Assembly: GCF_000004825.1 (NCBI RefSeq)
Contig: NW_008805078.1
Location: 710,069 to 774,068 of the forward strand
Source: Heterostelium album PN500
Taxonomy: Eukaryota > Evosea > Eumycetozoa > Acytosteliales > Acytosteliaceae
DNA length: 64,000 nucleotides
Reading direction: 5' to 3'
Below the pieces are notes generated by a model. That model was not told the DNA's origin and searched no databases. It saw only the letters and a program-made list of their open reading frames with translations. Below, in pieces: positions 56,156-64,000 of the stretch. Within the stretch, counting starts at the first letter, position 1; each line of letters begins with the position of its first letter. Position numbers and translations under genes: made by a program.

Positions 56156-58356
56156 ATAATCAATAGACTATTGTTGATCGTTGATTGATTGTTGATTGTT
56201 GATCACCACAACATTTCATCATTCATTCCAAAAAAATTACGATATTTTCAAATCGATTTTAAATGAATCAATTTAATTGTAAGCGGTGTGAAAAAAAAAA
56301 AAAAAAGGTTGGTAATTCCCAAAAAAAATAAAAACAAAAATAACATTCGATTAGTCATTGGTACTTTGAAATCGCGCATGAAAAAGGATTGGTGGGTTCG
56401 CATTCCATACGATTTTCGTTTGAAATTTCCAAATCCATTTTCATTTATTATATTACTGCTAACTAACTAGCTAACTAACCAACTTACCATTGATTCATCT
56501 TTGACGTGAACATTGTAATTATTTTTTGACACCATCGATTTGGTGTTCTATACTCTATGATTGATACATTATTGTTGTTGTTAGTATTATGATTTTATTA
56601 ATAACATATGCTTTTATGTATGTTTTTTGAGTGATTCATGAATGAAAATATCTGTGTGGGGTGAGTCATAAAGTCTGTTTATTTATATTATTTATATTAT
56701 ATATATTTTTACAAAAATAAAATAAATAACATAAATAAAAACAAAGTTCATTGTATAACTAAAATAAGTTTTGTAAATGTTTATGCAAGTGTAATGTAAA
56801 TTCTGATTTTAAGTTGAATTGTATTGTTTACATTAATAGAATAGAATAGAGTAAAGCTTAAATCAAAAAATCTGAATATTTCACTATCGAGTTTGAATTA
56901 TCAATTTCAACATTGTTTTAAACGTTTACAACTAACTAATCGGTAACTGTAGCAAATAAAAATAGAAATAAAATAGTTTTTTATTTTTATTTTTAACAAA
57001 AAAAACCGATGAACCTGCAATGAATGTAATAATTTGGTTGATTGACTGACTGATTGATTCACTACCTACTTTTTAAATATAAATATTATATAATATATCG
57101 AAGTACTACTGAATAATAAATAAATGTTTGTTGTTGTTTTTTTTTTTGCTGTTGTTTATTTGTTTGTTTGTTTGTTTTAAATATATACTTTGCAAAATAA
57201 AAAATAAAAAAAATAAAGTATACTTTATTGATTGATGATGGTTGTAATATAATGGAATGATGATGGTTTAAAACTAAAATAAATAAGGTAGAGAGTAGAG
57301 AGACAAACGTCACAAACAACAACAGCAAAATTAGAAAAATTATACAAAGAAATAAGAAAAAGCTTTGATTTTTGTTAATCCCTATTGAAACTCAGAAAAA
57401 ACAAAAAAAAAAAAAAATTATAAAAATTGAAAAATTGACAAATTTATAAAAAAAGTATGGGGGTTTGTTGGTTATCATAGTTTAAAAACAATTTAAATCT
57501 CGAAATTTTTAGTTGGAAAAAAGTAAATAAATATCATATGATATTGTAAAATTTCAACCAGGCCACCTTAAATTTTTGTAGGGTGTGAATGGAATCAAAG
57601 CAAAAAGGAGATGTGTTTTCCAATGTTATTATTTATTTTTTAATTTTTTTTAATTTATTTTGGTGATTTTTAATTGTCAGTTGACTTTTAAAAGGAAATT
57701 AAAAAAAACTTAGTAGTAGTATTTATATAAATCAAATTTTTGTTTTATTTTTTTAATAATCAAACTTTTGTCAAATTCTCTAGAAGAATGAATTATATCA
57801 AACATTTAAGTTTTGGTTGATGTGAATGATTGATTGCTTGATGTTCAATCATTTTGTTACTCTACACCCTGTATCTATCTTTGTCTATGAATAGAAAATA
57901 TATATATTTTTAAAAATAAAACAAAAATAAAATATAATGAGTGCTATCTATCTCAAGAAAACAAGACTTACAAAATTTTTGTCAAAGGAAATTTCTATTA
58001 GCACAAAAAAAAAAAACCAAACAAAACAAATATCATTTTTTTTTATATCCAATATGAATGGATTGTCATTATAGTTAATTTAAATAAACAATTTTCAGAA
58101 CAGATATATATAATTAGATTTTAATAATAGATGTTTATAAAAATATTATTATAATTATATTATTACAATAGTTTAGTAATAATATATATATTGTTATTGT
58201 TATTATTTTTGCTCTATATTTAAGTATATTTGAGCATCAAATTTAAGAAAAGAAGAAAAGAGTAATTATTTATTTATTTTGATAGTTTGGTTAGTTAGTT
58301 GGTTACGGTTTACTTAAAAATAATAATAAGAGTTAAAAGGAGATATTATAAATAGG
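56156..58356. other. 2.2 kb divergent spacer
   Basis: The longest gene-free stretch, between the P5B ATPase and the TMEM86-like gene. It is AT-rich with scattered A/T runs. Patches at 56340-56440 and 57540-57600 are less AT-rich but have no open frame worth calling. I looked for a tRNA at GGGTTCGCATTCC (56397-56409) and rejected it. Long spacers often mark developmentally regulated dictyostelid genes; that is only inference here. Confidence 0.55.
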
Positions 58357-58557
58357 ATGGATGGGTCATCAGTCGTTGAGAATCATGATAATAGTAATGA
58401 TGATAATGAAAAGAAACCACTGTTATTTCAACAACCTTCACTAACGAAATCATCAAGTACTCTACCGAAAATGAAGAATAGTCTTGATAATAATAATAGT
58501 GAAAATAACAGTTATAATAGTAATGGTAGCAGCAGTAGTAATAGTATAGGTAATACG

Positions 58558-58589
<32 letters not shown>

Positions 58590-60186
58590 TCATCAACAAT
58601 ATCAACATCAACAATCACTTAATAAAAGTATAAGTCCGACTATTCTTGCAGGTGGCAATGAATATCACTCGAGAATCAACACACTTAGAAACGATGTTAA
58701 ACATTTTAATAACAACACTGAAGATGACTATGATTTTGCTACAAACAACAGTAACAATATCAATAGGAATGATACAGAACATGATCATGACTATGATGAT
58801 GAAGATGATGATGATGATGATTTAGGAAGTAGTTCAAGTAATAATAACAATAATAGTAATAATAATAACAATAATAACCTTAATAATAGTAATAATCAAA
58901 ATCAATCTATGATGATGAATAAAAGTTATAATAGTCAATTGATGAGTTCTTATCATTCCAATTCGAGTAGTACTAGTGGTCATATCATTATTGTAACGGA
59001 CACTGATAATAGTAGTAACAATCGATACAATAGGAATCTGAGTAACAATAGTAATAATATGTATAATAGCAATTTGGTCAGTAGTTACAACAGTGATTAC
59101 AATTACAATTACAACCTGGCAAACTACGAAGCGAAACCACCCGAGAAGATATCGTTACCGTTTACATTTCATCGTGCGATGGTCGTTGTCATTCTGGTGG
59201 TGATCTATCTGATGTTGATCACAACGTTCTTCATTGAGTATCGGTTCATCGATCAGTCTGGCGCTGCGTACTACGCGTACCTGGTGACTCGTCCGCTGCC
59301 CATGATCCCGCTGCTCCTAATCATCCCACTCTACGGTATAAACGACGCGAAAACAACGCGATACTCTTTGTTCATCGCGATAGCGCTGGTGTGCAACATC
59401 GTCTCGGACTCGATATTCTCGGCGGACGTCAGTGTCACCTCGAGTCGCCAGGGCACCGCGCCACCGGCCGACGCCTCTGTCAACTACGCCGAATACTCTG
59501 AGGTTCTCTATTATCTCTCGTTTGCATTCACTCTGCTCTCTCGACTCTTCTACACGATCGCATTCATCATTGGCATCGGCAAGAACATCAAAATCCGGCT
59601 GTTCCACGCGATCCCCTTCTACGCGTACAGCGCCACACTCGTCCTCATGATAATCTTCTCCAAACAGATTGCTCCAGTACTAATTCCACCACGTACACCT
59701 TATCTAAGATCAATCGATCAGTTACAACAACCAAATCATCAACAACAACAAAGTGGAACAACAGATGCATCTTCTTATATTGAAACATCGTCTTCAACCT
59801 ATCCGAATGAATTGGATGCTACTCATTTCTCGTTGATTATTATTTATGCTGTGATAGAGGCAACTGCGCTGTGGCGAGCTTTGGCATTGACAAGTAGTTT
59901 CCCAGGTACCAATCCAACGCGTCTCTTACTCTGGCTTAGCGTGCTTGGTGCCACTATTTTCGCAATCACCGATACACTCATTGTGATCAGCAATTTCTAC
60001 TATCCATTGACCGGTATCTTTTACTATAGCAACGGTGGATATTGGCTTGGACACAGTCTCATTGTGTTCTCTATACCTCGACGTATGGATCTAAGAGATT
60101 ACCTATACAAGTATTTCGATCGATTTAGAGATAAAAATGATAAAGATAGTTTAGTCCCTGGAAGTAAGAGATATTTACTAGTATAA
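58357..60186 (+). CDS. TMEM86/YhhN-like membrane protein
   Basis: A 609-residue intronless gene. The first 260 residues are low complexity (Asn, Ser, Gln, Asp runs). The rest has about eight hydrophobic segments in the YhhN pattern: YLVTRPLPMIPLLLIIPLYG (the conserved 'KPLP' helix), IALVCNIVSDSIFSAD (usual 'S..GD..L'), LSFAFTLLSRLFYTIAFIIG, and near the end LGATIFAITDTLIVISNF plus GGYWLGHSLIVFS. TMEM86 proteins are lysoplasmalogenases, which cleave the vinyl ether bond of lysoplasmalogens in the ER. The first conserved Asp pair is partly changed (SD for GD). A 540-base block inside the gene is strikingly GC-rich; see findings. Family call moderate; activity inferred. Confidence 0.65.
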
Positions 60187-60289
60187 TAATGATAATGATA
60201 ATGATAATAGTTTAATAATGGCATCTAATAAATAATCTTCTTGCTTGTATTTATTGAAACAAAAAAAAGTAACACAAAGAATAGATTCT

Positions 60290-61720
60290 TTAGATTTTTA
60301 GTTTATTTATTATGTTATTCCATGATTTAGGTGGATCTATTGTTAGTGTAAGAGGTGAAAGTGTAGTTGGATGAATAAATGTTAATTTATATGCTTGTAA
60401 CATCATTTCATTTTCTTGATCATCTGATGATGATGATGATGAAGATGATGACGTTGATTGTTGTTGTTGTTGAGTATTTTCACAAAGTATTTGTTGATTC
60501 TTATCTAAAAGTTGATCGATGAAATAATGGTTGTAGTAAGGATCTCCTACTATAGGAAACCCTGACTCACTAAAGTGAATTCGAAGTTGATGAGTTCTAC
60601 CGGTGATTAGTGATGCTTCGAACATTGCCTTTCTATGTTCTTTCGATATTGACAGTAGCTTGTATTCAGTTTCTGCATTGCGTGCCTCGAACTTATTCTT
60701 TCCTTTCTCTGGACTACTTCCAAACAAGAGAAAAGACGACAGGAAAGGATGTCCAACCTCTCTAACTATACCTCTCTCATTACATTCCTTACATTTATAT
60801 TGATTACCATCACCATTATCATTACTATTACTATCACGTTTGAACAAAGGTACAGGATGTATTCTTGGTCCAATATAGCTTTGAATTGTACCATTACCAT
60901 TTACTTTTCCACTAACATCGAAAATGGGAGGATTACCTTTGATAAATGGTGAAATGAAACAACAGTTGTTGTTGTTGTTATTATTATTATTATTGCTGTT
61001 GTTAAGACAAGATGGTGTATCTGTGATTAAACGATAAGATTTATGCCATTTGTGCATTGTTTGTGACATTTGTGCACACACTGGCGATGTAATAGCGACC
61101 ACCAGCAATCCACTCGTCCACTTATCTAGTCTGTTGATAAAGTATAATAATATACCCTTTGGATGATTGTTGTCAAAGAGTTTAACGAGTGTTTTCAATC
61201 TTCGTTTCGGTCTGCCTTTGAGAGGTTCATCGGCTGATGCACTATCATTTAATGCCTGTAACTCCAACATCTCTCTTCTCATTCGTTCTATCATCATTTT
61301 CTCGATTGATTGATTCTCATTCGATTGAACAGGATATCCAGCCGGTTTGTTAATAACAACAAACTTATCGCCCCATTCTCCATGAACCAATTCTATCTCT
61401 TCTACCTGATGATCACCACCAACACCACTACCACCACCGACATTCTTCTTCGACTTATTCAATCCCCAATCTATTTTCAAATATTCTTCATTATCATTGT
61501 TGTTTATCTCTATTTTTTTTGATCTTTTATGATGATTGTAATGATCTAATTTATAACTTTTATGAATATCTAATTTATATTTATCACTACTATTATTATT
61601 ATTATTACTATTATTATTGCTATTTGAAAATAATCTATAATTATTGTTTAAATTAAAATTCTGAATATGAATATTATTTAAAATTGATTTATTATTTCTT
61701 ATATATCTATTTAGGATCAT
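60290..61720 (-). CDS. RluA-type pseudouridine synthase, probably mitochondrial
   Basis: A 476-residue intronless protein of the RluA/RPUSD family, which turns uridine into pseudouridine in rRNA or tRNA. Motif I is DKFVVINKPAGYPVQSN; motif II, with the catalytic Asp, is FINRLDKWTSGLLVVA; motif III is ASLITGRTHQLRIHFSESGF followed by IVGDPYYN. The N-terminus (MILNRYIRNNKSILNNIHIQ, with Arg/Asn and no acidic residues for about 50 positions) would serve as a mitochondrial targeting peptide, but Asn-richness makes this uncertain. The residue before RLD is Asn instead of the usual His. A Cys pair (KCKECNERG) and several Asn/Ser inserts are lineage additions. Confidence 0.88.
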   Translation of the reverse strand: MILNRYIRNNKSILNNIHIQNFNLNNNYRLFSNSNNNSNNNNNSSDKYKLDIHKSYKLDHYNHHKRSKKIEINNNDNEEYLKIDWGLNKSKKNVGGGSGVGGDHQVEEIELVHGEWGDKFVVINKPAGYPVQSNENQSIEKMMIERMRREMLELQALNDSASADEPLKGRPKRRLKTLVKLFDNNHPKGILLYFINRLDKWTSGLLVVAITSPVCAQMSQTMHKWHKSYRLITDTPSCLNNSNNNNNNNNNNCCFISPFIKGNPPIFDVSGKVNGNGTIQSYIGPRIHPVPLFKRDSNSNDNGDGNQYKCKECNERGIVREVGHPFLSSFLLFGSSPEKGKNKFEARNAETEYKLLSISKEHRKAMFEASLITGRTHQLRIHFSESGFPIVGDPYYNHYFIDQLLDKNQQILCENTQQQQQSTSSSSSSSSSDDQENEMMLQAYKLTFIHPTTLSPLTLTIDPPKSWNNIINKLKI

Positions 61721-61857
61721 TATAATTATGTTATGTAATATAGATTACAAGATGATAAATAAAAGTGGTTGGTGATCATATGATCAAGACGAGCGAAACA
61801 TTAGTGTTTTACAAAAAATTAATGAAATTCAAAATAGGAATCTATATTAACTTTTAT

Positions 61858-63006
61858 TTAATCTTCTATTGAAATATTTGGTTGTGATCGTTTCTTTGAT
61901 GTGTGAAATAGTTGTTCTAATACATTTCTTGCAATTGATTGATATATCTATCGTTTTCGATTAATTAGTTAGAAAAAGTTAATAAAATTATAGTAGTTTT
62001 GCATTTTCTTTATAGAAATAGTTGTTAATAACAATACCTTTGATTGCTCTGAATCTGGTGATGTAACAGTTATTGGTCTACCTGAATCGGATAGCTCTCT
62101 AATCTTTAGATTCAATGGTACTTCACCCAATATATTGATACCGAGTCTCTCTGCTGTCTTCTTTGCTCCACCATCTCCGAAAATATGTGATTTATGATGA
62201 CAGTTTGGACATTCGAAATGACTCATATTCTCAACAATACCTAGAATCTAACATGTCAAACCGTTTAGTATATTCGCAATACTATTATCTCTAAATATTA
62301 TAATACCATAACTTACGGGTACTTGTACTTTCTGGAACATCTTTACACCACGAACAACATCGGCGAGTGCAACGTCTTGTGGAGTGGAAACAATGACCGC
62401 ACCAGACAGTGGAACACGCTGACACATCGTTAGGATGGCATCACCTGTTCCGGGTGGCAGATCGACCACTAGGATGTCAAGATTGCCCCAGGCGGTGTGA
62501 TTGATCAGTTTCTCGAGGCCTGACATCACCATTGGACCACGCCAAACGATGGCATCGTCCGGCTCCACCAAGAATCCCATAGACATGCACTTTACACCGT
62601 AGTTCTGCAGGGGAATCATCTTTTTCGTAGATTCTTCAATGGCTGGTTGCACATCGTTCAGGTTCATCATGATCGGCAGTGACGGTCCAAACACATCGGC
62701 ATCTAGAATACCGACAGAGAGATCGAGACCCTTCAACGACGACAATGCCAACGCTAGATTGACAGACATCGTTGACTTACCGACACCTCCTTTTGCTGAT
62801 GACACTGCAACAATATGTTTGATGCCTGGTATCGATAGTTTGGGTGGTACACCTTTTCCACCGACAGGACCACTGCCATGAGAATGTCCACCACCAAAAC
62901 TACTATAACATCTACTACTATATGAATTTAAAAAAGCATTACTTATTGATTTTTTAGAATTACTACTACGATTTCTAGTAAATATATTTGATACAACTTT
63001 CAACAT
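61858..63006 (-). CDS. nubpl: NUBPL/Ind1 iron-sulfur P-loop ATPase
   Basis: Exons 63006-62317, 62247-62038 and 61947-61858 give 329 residues (human NUBPL is 319). A Ser/Asn/Arg-rich N-terminus (NIFTRNRSSNSKKSISNAF) fits a mitochondrial presequence. Then come GIKHIVAVSSAKGGVGKST with the deviant Walker A (70-79), GILDADVFGPSLP, GFLVEPDDAIVWRGPMVMS and VVDLPPGTGDA. In exon 2 the Cys pair C243-x-x-C246 (FECPNC) that holds the Fe-S cluster is followed by HIFGDGGAKKTAERLGINIL and GEVPLNLKIRE. Ind1/NUBPL delivers Fe-S clusters to respiratory complex I in the mitochondrial matrix. All cluster and nucleotide residues are intact. Confidence 0.96.
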
Positions 63007-64000
63007 CTTAGATCAAGTTCTTACATAATTTCAAAAAAGTCTAAATTTCACCCCTTTTCACCATTTTTTATCACATTTTCCACTTTTTTTTTTTTGCACA
63101 ACTAAGAAGACCATCGATTTGGAATCAAGAATTTAATTTATTTATTCTTTTATAAATTTATTTATTTTTTTTTGATAGATTAGATATTTTTAAAATTAAT
63201 TTAGATTAAAAATATTTATTTGTTCATTATTCTTTTTAAGAATTTTCAAGGGTTGTCACAAATTATTTCTTTGTTTTTTCTTTTAGAATAGTAATTATTT
63301 CTTTAAAAGATTAAAAGAAAGGGTTCATCCTCTGGTTTAATTTTGTCACAATCTCCTTTGAACCCAGGTACCTAAGCTGTTCTTTTTATAATCTGAAATG
63401 TTTTTAACAATCATTTTTTCTTTCTGTTTATAAACAAACTTCACTATATAATGACTATTACCATTTAAACAATAAACAATCTATGACCAATTTTTTTTGC
63501 TCCAAATGTGAAATGTTTCAACAAGTGTGACTATTTTTTTTATTCATTTTTTCACATTCATTTTTTACATTGGATTTCACATTTGGAGCAAAAAAAAAAT
63601 TGTTGTGTTCTGACAATGAATAATAATTTTTTTTCTTACCTTACAGTTATTTTTAACACACCACCAATACAAACCCAAAAAATAAAAAGTATTCTATCAA
63701 CACTTGAATTAAATAGAAAATAAATCAAATCAAATCAAATTAAAATTAAACACAAAGAAGAAAATATAATTTTATCGAAACCCTGTAAACATACTAATGT
63801 ATTCATAAAATACAAATATCTGGTTGATCAAATCTATTTTATGTAGAAATAATATGGTTTACTATTATTAGTGGGACAGGAGTAACAATGTTATTATCAA
63901 TATCTATTTTTTAAATTGTTGTTTTCCAACAGACTGAACATGAAAAATATAATTCCATTTAGAATTTGATTATCATGTATCGTGATGCATCGGACAATTA
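63007..64000. other. Spacer at the right edge
   Basis: AT-rich DNA upstream of NUBPL, about 1 kb within the window. It contains the inverted-repeat element at 63488-63602. No gene is supported. Open frames such as 63508-63723 run through low-complexity Phe/Asn codons. Confidence 0.55.
63488..63602. repeat. 115-base inverted-repeat element (MITE-like)
   Basis: The arms are CAA, a T run and GCTCCAAATGTGAAAT at 63488-63514, and the reverse complement at 63574-63602. The 16-base core matches perfectly; the T run is 8 in one arm and 10 in the other. The 59-base interior is T-rich. No clear target-site duplication is visible. It may be a miniature inverted-repeat transposon relic or a long hairpin. 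Confidence 0.75.

Noticed and set aside
56380-56420. tRNA T-arm-like sequence GGGTTCGCATTCC
   Set aside because: The loop has C where the invariant A58 should be, and no acceptor or anticodon stems can be drawn around it.

Overview
This window is nuclear DNA of a dictyostelid social amoeba. The evidence is: very AT-rich spacers with long A and T runs (for example 22 A at 935-956 and 23 A at 25174-25196); short GT..AG introns of mostly 60-150 bases; coding DNA clearly richer in GC than spacers; proteins with runs of Asn, Gln, His and Thr; and a FNIP-repeat gene relic, a repeat type typical of dictyostelids. I cannot name the species. The coding GC looks higher than in Dictyostelium discoideum, which would suit another genus such as Heterostelium or Cavenderia, but this is a guess.

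Layout. 1-1832 is spacer. 1833-3149 urea transporter (-). 4308-5454 broken FNIP-repeat gene (+). 5542-7164 NKAP-type splicing factor (-). 7842-9566 RCC1-repeat protein (+). 9760-10566 signal peptidase subunit 2 (-). 10912-12903 SNW/SKIP factor (+). 13334-13961 calmodulin-like protein (-). 14181-16123 dihydroxyacetone/trio-kinase (-). 16339-21192 C2/GRAM protein with a Munc13-like middle (-). 21580-23989 E2F (-). 25521-27009 BORC subunit 6-like protein (-). 27691-29250 flavin monooxygenase (+). 29599-30626 adenylate kinase (+). 30867-32560 phosphoserine aminotransferase (-). 33385-36679 transportin (-). 37849-38203 small UPF0390 protein (+). 38621-39630 MPDU1 (-). 40591-42018 OLA1/YchF GTPase (-). 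42331-43502 WDR92-like protein (+). 43615-45142 ENOSF1/L-fuconate dehydratase (-). 45469-46673 C8orf76-like TPR protein (-). 47700-48551 YbaK-like editing-domain protein (+). 48643-50762 peptide:N-glycanase fused to an L-type lectin domain (-). 51495-52220 ARL5 (+). 52720-56155 P5B ATPase (-). 58357-60186 TMEM86/YhhN-like membrane protein (+). 60290-61720 RluA-type pseudouridine synthase (-). 61858-63006 NUBPL/Ind1 (-).

Most of these are single-copy housekeeping genes with no operon logic. Loose themes are splicing (NKAP, SNW), secretion and glycoprotein handling (SPCS2, MPDU1, peptide:N-glycanase, ARL5) and endolysosomal traffic (BORC-like, P5B ATPase, C2/GRAM protein). Many neighbours are divergent and share a 0.3-1.2 kb spacer. 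Exon structures were built by hand from GT..AG boundaries. I checked that the summed exon lengths keep frame for every multi-exon gene, and the resulting protein lengths agree with family norms.

I found no tRNA, rRNA, CRISPR array, virus-like element, retroelement or DNA transposon with coding capacity. I see no clear new multi-gene system. The most useful oddities are: a perfect E2F site upstream of the E2F gene; a 33-base stray copy of a kinase exon end next to the calmodulin-like gene; two inverted-repeat elements; a possible alternative C-terminus of adenylate kinase; a relic small gene; and several unusual domain or motif states.
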